A stretch of 15,586 bases of DNA from Thalassiosira profunda (GCA_036939355.1 JALLAP010001554.1:1-15586); one strand, 5' to 3'. Positions 1 to 7,646 are shown, counted from the stretch's first letter. Notes: generated by a model not told the origin, from the sequence alone. Program-made: numbers and translations.

Positions 1-190
1 AACACTTTTTGGGTTCGTTGGCGAAGGTGCCAAAAATTTTGTTTGCTTTTTGCTTGGGTGAGGGAGCGCAAATACACCGCCTAAGTATTGTAGCGCTACC
101 ACAAAGCGCAAAGACAACGGCCGGCACAAGAGGACGAAGACGCGGCGCTCCTACAATCTCACCCCTTCTCGATCCCTTCTACGAGGCACC

Positions 191-1995
191 ATGGTAGAGA
201 CGCGCAGAGATAAGAAGCGCAAAGGAGGCGGCGACGACTCGTCGGCGCTCTGTCAGTCGGGGGAGACGGCGGAGTTGGTCGACACAGTGAGGGCCCTGCA
301 GGAGGAGATGCGGGCGATGCAGCGCAAAATCGGCACCTTGGAGACCAAGGTCGAATATCTTGAGGAGGAGAAGAAGCATGCGGATGGTAGGATCGAATGG
401 CTGGAAAAGGAACAGGAAGAGTTGGACAGCAAGGTTAGCACTTTGGACGTGGATGTTTATGGGCTGAAGTTGGACGTGAAGGGGCTGGAGTCCACGGTCG
501 AAGACTTAGAGAAGGAGGTGGAAAGGGTGGAAGAGAGAGCCGAGAAGAATTTGGATGCCTTGGAAAAGGAGGTGGAAAGGGTGGAAGATAGAGCAGATAA
601 GAATCTGGAGGAGGTGGACGAAAGAGCCAGTAAGAATCTGGATGAGGTGGACGACAGACTCTGCAGGAATTTGGATGAGATGGAAGAGCACCTCTTAGAG
701 GGATTAGAATTGCGTGCGAAGAAGCTCCCTCTCATCGAGTCGGCGTTGAAGTATCATAGGAATTTGATCCGCAACCAAAACTGGACGAGCAGGGTGCCGC
801 GGCTTCCCTCCCAATACTGGATTGGCAACGGTACGGCGAGGCCACAGCTTGGGTGCTTAGTGAGATGGCCGATAGAATCGCGAGCGAAACCAGGGACTTG
901 CGCCTGGATGGAGCGGATGGATATGTGCATCTGAGCGTGCCAATGACCCCTGGTGCCAATGCCCTCATTCCTCACAACGATGCCATGTTGCCGCTGTGGA
1001 AAGAGTTTACATTGGCCCTAGACGACTACCGCCACTTTGTACACCAGTCAGGACTGGAAGGAGTAGATCCCTCTTTGACGATCGGAGGTATAGAACTGAC
1101 GCATCAAGTTCTGAATATGATGGAGCCTGCGCTAAATGGCAACCCATTCAAGAGGGTGGAGCTTTGTTTCAACAATGGTGGGCGAGACCTCATTGCCTTT
1201 GCTGCGAAAGTACTGTTGACTGGCAACGAAAGCCTCCGCAAGCTGGACTTCGAGGGCAATCCGATCCAAGATGAGCATGAACTCAACCTACTTTTGGGCG
1301 CCGTTTCCAATCACCCTAGTTTGCTGGGGTTGAGCCTCGCTTCCTCTTGCCGTCGACTTCCCTACCAAACGATCACCTCTGTCCTTTCCCGATGCAACAA
1401 TATGAGGGAGATCGATCTCTCGAACAACGGCATTGCAACTGCCGGCAATTCGTTCCTAGAGGGTTTCCTTGAATCGAACGAATACCTGATTATATTGCGA
1501 TTGGAGAACAATCGCCTGGAGGACGCTGACGCACATGGCATCGCAAGGGGACTGCAGTCGAACAAGACACTCATTGCGTTGCATCTCGAGGGTAACAATT
1601 TTTCAGAGGCTGGGTTGGTGTCGTTGATGGCGGCAGTGTACAACCCTTCGACTTTGAATACTGTCAGTGGATCCAACCATACTTGCCTCATTCATACTGA
1701 TACCTCGGCGACCATGAGGTTCAATGCGTCAAGCAAGGAGTGCTACAACCGAAGACGAAAGATATACTTTTCTCTGTCGAATCGCAACAAGCAATCCAGC
1801 AATGTCTCTGAGCTTGGCGATGATTTCAATCCAAGCATTATTCCATCTTTGGTGCGCTCTGTCCAGGAATACTCAGTGGTTGACGCTGACGCCGTTTCTG
1901 GGGAAAGTTTGGACGTCGTCCCGCCATTATCTATCGTCTTTGAACTATTGCGGGGGTGGGTATCACCGAGGATCATCGCGGCCAAACACAGCTGA
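191..1995 (+). CDS. coiled-coil / leucine-rich-repeat protein, frame broken by a -1 shift
   Basis: The start ATG at 191 has a strong context (accATGg). The first reading frame gives a basic N-terminus (TRRDKKRKGGG), then a long acidic/basic coiled coil (about residues 30-180) and continues open to 934. The rest of the protein is in the frame one base back, open from 760 to the stop at 1993-1995. It carries about five ribonuclease-inhibitor-type LRR units, for example LRKLDFEGNPIQDE, MREIDLSNNGIATAG, LIILRLENNRLEDAD and LIALHLEGNNFSEAG. The C-terminus ends with a conserved-looking block (SGSNHTC ... PPLSIVFELLRGW). The two halves belong together: the second frame reads well from about position 840, and the first frame reads sensibly to about PSQYWIGNG (near 830). 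No plausible GT-AG intron bridges them without removing this region. Function is unknown; LRRs suggest protein binding. The coiled coil plus RI-type LRR plan resembles expanded lineage-specific diatom families, from memory only. It could be a recent pseudogene or a one-base sequencing error. Confidence 0.75.
511..690 (+). repeat. 54-bp then 33-bp coding repeats in the coiled coil
   Basis: Two near-identical segments offset by 54 bp (511-540 and 565-594) encode the repeated peptide EKEVERVE(E/D)RA(E/D)KNL. They are followed by about three 33-bp units encoding 11-residue repeats of the form RAxKNLxEVDx (RADKNLEEVDE, RASKNLDEVDD, RLCRNLDEMEE). The 18-residue spacing equals 11+7, so the segment mixes hendecad and heptad coiled-coil periods. 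Confidence 0.8.
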
Positions 1996-2177
1996 ATGAG
2001 ACACTGGCGAAGAGCTCTGGGCACGCACTAATCTAATCTCTACTTATCATATTCTTGTCAGTGGGTCCTTCGCCCTTCGTTTGATTCTCCTCGAAAACGA
2101 GACCATCCTACCTCGAGTTGTTGCAACCGCTAAACTCGGTCTCTTTGTCGTTTTTCCGCTGCCAACGTTCGGACTTC

Positions 2178-4175
2178 CTAACGGGTGTACACCTTCAACT
2201 CTTTTTTCTGAACCTTCTTCTCGTTCGTCGTTTCGCCAAGATTGGTACTTTTCGCCACGCCGCTCGTAGATTTGTAGGGACCCCACGAGCTGACAACCTT
2301 CTCCTTTGCCTCGTCTTCGCTCCGCAATGGGAGAAAGCCCTGCGCGAATTCGATAGCCGCCTTTTCTCGCCGTTGTTCCTTCATCCGTGCAATCTTGTTG
2401 CGTACGATCTTACGCCAGTACGATCCGTCCGCGTTGGGCTGCACCACAGTAACACCATCGTCGTCGAATACGAGAACAGCCTGCTCCCTGCTATCATTCG
2501 TTTCGTCGCTTCCGTCCGCACAGTCCGCCCCATCCATGCCATCTTCCTCAAAGTTGATGAGGCATTCCTCCAGCCCCGAATCCACGATGGCCACCTGCTT
2601 GCCCAGCAGCATATCGCTCGACACCACAAGCCCTAGCGGGGCAAGCGTGCTCTTGTCGAACTCCAGCATCATGCCGTTTACGACACCCAAGACTCGTCCG
2701 CAGCTCAACTGCCACCACGCCACCGTCTCTTCCGTGATGGGGTTGGGCGTCAACAGGCACAGCTCCTCTTCATCAGCACAGACGTAGCCGTGATCGTCGA
2801 ATTGCGGTTGATAAACTTTGAAGTAGTTGTCGTGATCGTACGCCTCGTCCTCGTGCGCGTAGACGCCCACCTCGTGAGAATCGTCTCTGTACGCAATCGT
2901 GGCGTCCACGCGGATCGCGCCGTCTTTCTGGTGGTCCACCGTGCATATCTCGAAGCCATTCTCTGTACCGCGTAGGAGGCGGGATTGCTGTCGGCCATCG
3001 CGGGAGGTGCCGGCGCGCATGACAGAGGTCTGGGCGAAGACGCACGAGCCGCGGTTGGGGTACGGGCCCTCGCTGGGGTCGATGGTGGGGAATGTGATGC
3101 TGTCCTGATAATCCTGGCCCAGGTGGAAGTGGCCCGAAAACCAGCCCTTGATGCACCGGTGCTCCCTCACAATATCAATGAATTTCCGGCAGTTCTTCTC
3201 ATCCGAATGATTGAGCCAGCAGCACCCGTTCACGACGTGGTTCTCCTGAATGATTCGAATCCCGCTCCCGTTCGGCGGGGCGTGCGAGAAGACGAAGATC
3301 CGCCACCCCTCGTCGGCGGGCTTGCTCTTCACCAGATCCTCAAACCAACGAATTTGGTCGTCGTCGATGATGACCTCGTGCGAAGTGTACTTGGCCTCGC
3401 GAAAGANGATCCTCAAACCAACGAATTTGGTCGTCGTCGATGATGACCTCGTGCGAAGTGTACTTGGCCTCGCGAAAGATGGTGCTGCACAGCCCGACCA
3501 ACAACGTCTTCTCGGCCACCTGCCGGCAGAACTGTGGGGTCTCCTTGCCGTGCGCCGATAGGAAGCGGCGGAGGTTCCGGGCGTCGGTGTCGAACTCGTC
3601 GATGCCCTCGAGATCGTGGTTCCCCCCGATCACCTCGTAGGGCACCCCGAAGCTGCCGAGGAAGTCGGAGGCCATTTCGTGACACTTGCTTGTGCCGGCG
3701 AAGAGCTCGAACGGATTGTCCGGATTGTGGTCGCAGTTCTTGCTCTCGCCCAAATCGCCCAACGACACCAACGCCACGCCATCTTCCCGGCCCAGCTTGG
3801 CCTTGGCATCATCAATGATCGATCGGACGTGTTCGCGGCCCACCTCGTAATCCTCCATCTTGCGCGGGTCGATGTGCAGGTCGCCCAATACGGCTGTTGT
3901 CACAGAGAACATATCATGTGAGCATAATTGAGATTTGCAATTGTTTCATCACTCATGGATACAACACACTTACGGACGACGAAGGAGTAGGGATCGGAGG
4001 CGGAGACGTCGCCCACGCCGGAGGGGGCGGTAGCAGAGGAATCGCCATTGGCTCCATTGGTCGAGGCGACTCTGGAGGACACCGACGCTGCACGAGGAGG
4101 CTGGACAAACGCCCCCGCGGGGCCGGCCACGGCGAGCAGGGCCGCCGAGAGGACGACGCAACGGGCGGCGATCAT
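2178..4175 (-). CDS. calcineurin-like metallophosphoesterase, predicted plastid-targeted; frame broken by an assembly-like duplication
   Basis: Two exons: 4175-3974 and 3893-2178, joined by a phase-1 intron (3973-3894). Residues 1-22 form a hydrophobic signal peptide ending at AGA|FVQPP. Phe at +1 and a following Ser/Ala/Arg-rich stretch match the diatom bipartite plastid leader, so plastid import is inferred. The core shows all metallophosphatase motifs in order: GDLHID (D72, H74), LGDLGE (D114), GGNHDLEG (N159, H160), FSHAPP (H247) and SGHFHLG (H298, H300). These residues would hold two metal ions and hydrolyse a phosphoester; the substrate cannot be told. An uncharacterised C-terminal part of roughly 250 residues contains an acidic DGADCADGSDE stretch and a basic tail. 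The direct 73-bp repeat at 3335-3480 shifts the frame. With one copy discounted the length is 1845 nt, exactly 615 codons (614 aa), so the gene is probably intact in the organism. It is divergent from the MORN-RING gene and convergent with the LRR gene. Confidence 0.85.
3335..3480. repeat. 73-bp direct duplication flanking the single N (probable contig-join artefact)
   Basis: Bases 3335-3406 and 3408-3479 are identical over 72 bp. The N at 3407 sits where the second copy has T (3480). If N is T this is a perfect 73-bp tandem repeat. It lies inside a catalytic-domain exon, 73 is not a multiple of three, and both copies encode the same peptide (AKYTSHEVIIDDDQIRWFED). That is what two overlapping contig ends joined by a placeholder N would look like. 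Confidence 0.9.
3894..3973 (-). other. spliceosomal intron of the metallophosphoesterase gene (80 nt, phase 1)
   Basis: On the minus strand the intron starts GTAAGT and ends TGTGACAACAG. Splicing joins the leader exon (…YSFVV) directly to the catalytic start (VLGDLHID), making Pro at the junction. The reading frame across the intron would otherwise run into a stop in the leader frame. Confidence 0.85.
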
Positions 4176-4347
4176 GGCGGTGGGGATTTATCGAGGAATG
4201 CTCGAGAGGAAGTGAGATCTGCCGCCCTCTCGAAATCTTTCATTTGGCGATCTTAGGGCAACGTGGTTGAGCTATGATACGAATTCCTTTCTTGGTTGAC
4301 ACAAGATCCTTGGATCTTATCGCTAAAGAAGACTGACTCCTCTGAGC

Positions 4348-4434
4348 AGGAGGAGGAGGAGGAGGAGGAGGGAGGAGGAGGAGGGAGGAGGAGGAGGAAG
4401 GAGGAGGAGGAGGATGCAAGGTGGGAGGAGGAGC
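4348..4434. repeat. GGA-rich purine tract
   Basis: Bases 4348-4414 are an unbroken run of 67 purines on the plus strand, mostly GGA triplets with a few GGGA and GGAA variants. It continues after TGC as a further GA/GT-rich stretch to 4434. It lies roughly midway in a divergent promoter region. Such mirror-like purine tracts can form triplex (H-DNA) or G-rich structures; that is known chemistry and is not shown here. Confidence 0.9.
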
Positions 4435-4470
4435 GCCAACGGCAAGATGCCGCACGGTGCTGCAACCTCT

Positions 4471-4483
4471 AGGCGTCACGCCT
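4471..4483. promoter_or_regulatory. palindrome AGGCGTCACGCCT, possible bZIP/CRE-like site
   Basis: Perfect inverted repeat with 6-bp arms around a central C. It contains GCGTCA, the complement of TGACGC, a CRE-type half-site variant described for CO2/cAMP-responsive diatom promoters. It lies 316 bp upstream of the MORN-RING start and 296 bp from the phosphoesterase start. A function is inferred only from the motif. Confidence 0.3.
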
Positions 4484-4798
4484 CTGAATGCCACCTCGCA
4501 TCAATGATTGGCGAACGTGACAGTCGTCGAGGCGCGGTGGTTCTAGCTCTCGACATCGTGCCGCCGCGGCCATGGCCCGCCGGGCCAACCGTGCGGCGCG
4601 CGGCGAGCTGCAAAGAGCATTCGGCCCTCCTGACAGAAAGCGACTAGTAAGCAGAGCCGGCGAAAAAATAAGGTGTGCCATTCCTCCGCACCGCCACCAA
4701 CCCTCCAACAGCGACCCTGCTTCTTAGCCGAGCCGAGAGCCTGCACCGCCAAGGATTTGACCCCAGGAATAGCACTTGCGTAGCCGCCTTCGCAAACC

Positions 4799-6108
4799 AT
4801 GGGTGCATTGAGATCCAGAACAGTCTTGTTTTGTGTAATTTGGGTGTTGCTAGCGGCGAAATATACGAAAGGCAGCGTTCAGAAAGGCGGGCCCCGCGGC
4901 AAAGGCGTTCTTAGGTGGAAGAATGGGGACACCTACGACGGCGAGTGGGTGGATGACAAGCCACACGGCAACGGCCTTCTCAAGTTTGCGAGCGGGAACG
5001 TCCACGACGGCGAATGGAGGGATGGCAAGGCGCACGGGAGGGGTAAGAAGACGTTTGCGGACGGGAGCGTCTACGATGGCGAGTGGAAGGACGGCACATG
5101 GCACGGAAAAGGCGTCTACAGATTAGCGAGTGGTGACGTCTACGAGGGCGGGGTCAAGGACGGCAAGAGGCACGGAAAAGGCGTTCTTAAGTGGGAGAAT
5201 GGGGACGTCTACGATGGCGAGTGGGTAGGTGACAAAATGCGCGGCAAAGGCCTTCTCAAGCGGGCCAACGGGAACGTCTTCGACGGCGAGTGGAAGGATG
5301 GCAAGAGGCACGGCAAAGGCGTTCATAAGTTGAAGAGTGGGGACGTCTACGGCGCCTTGCCATCGTGGAAGGGCGGGGCCGTCTACGAGGGCGAGTGGAA
5401 GGAGGGTATGCAGCACGGCAAAGGCATCTGCGAGTACGCGAATGGGGACGTCTACGATGGCGAGTGGAAGGACGGCAAGCCAAACGGGCAAGGCATCTGC
5501 GAGTACGCTGAGTGGGCTGGTCTTGGAAGGAAGGCAGGTACGATTGGATGGAAGGCATACGCCAGCAAATGGTAATTCTTGGGGATGGACTGGGTTCTCT
5601 GAAAGCAGGAGCTTTGGACGGTGTACTTTCGGGCCTACTGGTGGGAAAGTGGAACGAAGACAGTACGATTGGATGGAATATCGTGATGACGCTTCTGGCT
5701 CTGGCTTGGGCTAGCCTGAATTATTCGCTCCTTCGCAAGATTTACGGGCAGCTGAGCCGTATCAGAGCTTCTTCTCAGCGTCTCGGTGTTGGCGACGCAT
5801 CTGCCATTGTCGTGCTGAACGAACAGCACATGATTTGCTACACTGCCTTCGCGACCGATGTGCGCAACGAGGACACGACGCAGCATTTGCCTATCCTTGG
5901 CACATGCGGGCATTTCTATTGCCACGGATGCATCTGCACTTGGGGTCGTCAGGCTATTCGCTCCCGTCCAAACGATGGAAGGGGTGGTCCGCTCAGGATT
6001 AGTTGCTTTTACTGCAACGAGGAGGATGCCTTCTGTCCAAGCGAGCCAGTACATCACCTGCTCTTGATTGAGCTCTTGCAGAGTGCAGTTCCTTTGGGTA
6101 GACAGTGA
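4799..6108 (+). CDS. MORN-repeat membrane protein with C-terminal RING-like domain; -1 frame change between the halves
   Basis: The ATG at 4799 has a good context (aaaccATGg). Residues 4-25 are a hydrophobic signal peptide or signal anchor (RTVLFCVIWVLLAA). Residues 34-229 hold eight 23-residue MORN units of the type GKGxxKxxxGDVYDGEWKDGKxH. The first frame stops at 5573-5575. The frame one base back is open from 5512 to the TGA at 6106-6108. It encodes a likely membrane segment (IGWNIVMTLLALAWASLNY, about 5668-5724), then a RING-like end: CGHFYCHGC (5905 on) and CFYC (6004 on) supply C-x-H-x2-C-x2-C and C-x2-C. The first zinc pair is degenerate, with one Cys at 5836 (MICYTA) and Ala where the partner is expected. 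MORN repeats often bind membrane lipids and RING domains act in ubiquitin transfer, but activity is uncertain here. The frame change (5512-5575) could be a sequencing error, a pseudogene lesion or, less likely, a poor 122-nt intron (5538-5659). Confidence 0.7.
4898..5485 (+). repeat. eight tandem 69-bp MORN-coding units
   Basis: The array is 588 bp: eight units of 69 bp (23 codons) plus a 36-bp in-frame insertion in unit 7. The conserved core is G-x-G ... G-D-V-Y-D-G-E-W-K-D-G-K. Unit 4 has lost the EW pair (YEGGVKDG). In unit 7 the core is interrupted as GDVYGALPSWKGGAVYEGEW, as if two half-units had recombined. Confidence 0.9.
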
Positions 6109-6147
6109 GCTGGGTATGGGTAGAGTGAGCTGGGTAGACAGCGAGCG
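6096..6147 (+). repeat. short degenerate tandem repeats across the MORN-RING stop codon
   Basis: GGGTAGACAGTGAGCT (6096-6111), GGGTAT, GGGTAGAGTGAGCT (6118-6131) and GGGTAGACAGCGAGCG (6132-6147) follow each other. The stop TGA (6106-6108) lies inside the first copy. The last copy abuts the left end of the inverted-repeat element. Confidence 0.75.
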
Positions 6148-6275
6148 TTGTATCCTCCTTACTGTAGAGAAAAATTCACTCTCTTAGCGTGATTTTTTGC
6201 AGGATACCTTTGACCAAAAAACGTACCAGACGCTACATAGGAATGTGTAGGGCACTTACAACTAGAGAAAGCAAG
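6147..6275 (+). repeat. left terminal inverted repeat
   Basis: Two blocks match the right end in inverse orientation: an outer block from 6147 to about 6179 (tip, then AAAATTCAC) and an inner block 6216-6275. The 36-bp link between them (about 6180-6215) is poorly conserved, apart from TTTGACC at 6209-6215. Confidence 0.75.
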
Positions 6276-7345
6276 CGTTTTTGCCGTCCTCGAAGGATAC
6301 TTTTCTCGTAAATACGTAGGAATAGTATCCCCCTCAACAAACGGTCCACCTCCTCCCCTTCACCGCTTGACCGCAACCATGATTTCCGCCGCTCTCGCAG
6401 GCCCGGCGGCTCCGCAACGCCCGCTGCGCCGTTCCGCACCTAGGCGGCCGCATCGGGCGGGTATGGGAGCAGGTCGTGGATGCCTCTATCGTCTCGATCG
6501 TCTAAGTATTCGCTGAGATAGCGCCCATAACCGGAACCCTGACCTAGACCCTCATCTTGGCCAACCGGACCTTAAACCCTGCAAATCAAATCGAGTGCTG
6601 GCCGAAGGAGGCGACCGAGGCAGCGTCGTTGATCGTATGCATAGGGAGGACGCGACCGTACGATATGGGCCGAGATATCGACGTTTCGCCGCCGCTAGAG
6701 CGGCAGATGGAGACCAACACGTGAATTGCAAATCCTCCGTTTGCGGTCGGCGTTGCAACTCGTGGCCACCAGGAGGGCATGCAATCGATCCCGTGGCGCA
6801 AATCCCATGGCTACTGATCTAATGAATAGGGGAGAGTCGGTATTATTGTTCATCTATTCATATTATGGTTGCAATGGGCCTCCGGGCGCCTCGTCGCCGC
6901 AGACGTCGATTGTTCGTCACCGTGACGGAGAGGCCGTTCTGGGGCGACAAACGGCCCGCCCTCCTCGTCCGGTCCCCCCGCGCCGTCGCCATGGATATGA
7001 ACAACGTCGACGACGTCGGCGATACCCTCGGAACGGACGCCGGCGGACGTGGGAGCGCATGCCGAGGCCGGTTGAGGTGCACCGTCGTCCGAGCCGACGG
7101 CCGGAAGGCCGCTCTGCGGCGGCTCCAACCCGGCCCGCGTCGCCGCCGACGGCCGCTCCCGACGCGCAGGGGGTGGGGCCATGGCTGGGAGCCGATGGAC
7201 GCCGCCGAGGTGGCGATGCCGTCGCCGCGGCGGCGGTTATGGGGGTGGAACGGCCATGGTGAATGGCCGTTTCCCTTGCTTCTCTAAGTAAAACTGCCCT
7301 ACACATTCCTACGTAGACTCTGGTACGTTTTTTTGTTTTTGGCCG

Positions 7346-7559
7346 AGGTCAAAAATTCACAAATCGATGTTTGACAAGAGATTTATGGTCGGTCTTCCAG
7401 CGGCATTTTGACCGCCTAAAATTGCTCTGAGATAGGCAAACCCCTATACCAATCGAAAGCTGATGATTAGAGCTTTCCAGTGGTGTGCGGGGTTTTATGC
7501 CTAAAAACGATTTTTGACGGTTTTATGACCCATCCATAAGTCAAGGTCAAAAATTCACA
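7346..7559 (+). repeat. 16-bp direct repeats 198 bp apart inside the right arm
   Basis: AGGTCAAAAATTCACA occurs at 7346-7361 and again, exactly, at 7544-7559. The 182 bp between them have no counterpart in the left arm. They contain a small hairpin (GAAAGCT … AGCTTTC around 7459-7481). This looks like an internal duplication or a nested insertion. Confidence 0.8.
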
Positions 7560-7575
7560 CACTGTGTGTGAATTT
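7551..7575. repeat. perfect 12-bp-arm palindrome near the right tip of the element
   Basis: AAATTCACACAC, a single T, then GTGTGTGAATTT: a flawless inverted repeat with a one-base centre. It overlaps the second 16-bp direct repeat and touches the outermost inverted-repeat tip. Confidence 0.9.
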
Positions 7576-7638
7576 ACAGTAAGAGGAGATACAACGAGTC
7601 GTGAAAGAAACGGCTCCTTCTACGGTGGAATTGGTAAG

Positions 7639-7646
7639 TGACGTCA
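7639..7646. promoter_or_regulatory. full palindromic CRE, TGACGTCA
   Basis: A perfect 8-bp cAMP-response element consensus, a canonical target of bZIP dimers, lies 166 bp upstream of the ATG of a bZIP gene. TGACGT-type elements are known to control CO2/cAMP-responsive genes in diatoms. Autoregulation is inferred from position only. Confidence 0.5.

Larger units (their letters stand above)
4176..4798. promoter_or_regulatory. 623-bp shared upstream region between divergent genes
   Basis: This stretch separates the start codons of the metallophosphoesterase (minus) and the MORN-RING gene (plus), so it should hold both promoters and 5' leaders. It contains the purine tract and the palindrome listed separately, and an inverted CCAAT box (ATTGG, 4506-4510). 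No convincing TATA box was found; AAAAAATAAGG near 4664-4674 is a weak AT-rich candidate for the plus gene. No coding sequence or tRNA is evident. Confidence 0.6.
6147..7595. mobile_element. non-autonomous DNA-transposon-like element with long imperfect terminal inverted repeats
   Basis: The outer tips are inverted copies: GTTGTATCCTCCTTACTGTA at 6147-6166 matches the complement of 7575-7595 with small indels. A longer inner arm at 6216-6275 pairs with 7275-7334 at about 85% identity over 60 bp, sharing AACGTACCAGA, TAGGAATGTGTAGGGCA and AGAGAA…GCAAG. The interior is about 1 kb; its open frames are short (up to 178 codons), arginine-rich or low-complexity, and none looks like a transposase. 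The span explains nearly the whole gap between the MORN-RING stop and the bZIP gene. No clean target-site duplication is visible; GAG occurs on both sides (6143-6145 and 7596-7598) but is too short to rely on. It may be a MITE-like or foldback element. Family assignment is not possible by eye. Confidence 0.7.
7275..7595 (-). repeat. right terminal inverted repeat, expanded by about 200 bp
   Basis: The inner block 7275-7334 and outer block of about 7563-7595 mirror the left arm. Here they are separated by roughly 230 bp instead of about 36 bp. The extra DNA is bracketed by the 16-bp direct repeat AGGTCAAAAATTCACA at 7346-7361 and 7544-7559. Confidence 0.7.

Noticed and set aside
9..197. Open frame of 62 codons before the LRR gene
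   Set aside because: It begins with TTG, lacks an ATG, and its composition is not protein-like. More likely upstream or 5' leader sequence.
5538..5659. A 122-nt GT-AG intron joining the MORN and RING frames
   Set aside because: It would fix the frame, but the donor (GTACGA) is weak and the acceptor (GGAACGAAG) has no pyrimidine tract, unlike the other introns here. Kept only as an alternative.
6726..7287. Long plus-strand open frames (178 and 140 codons) in the inverted-repeat element
   Set aside because: Arginine- and proline-rich translations typical of GC-rich non-coding DNA; long frames occur on both strands at the same place and none resembles a known family.
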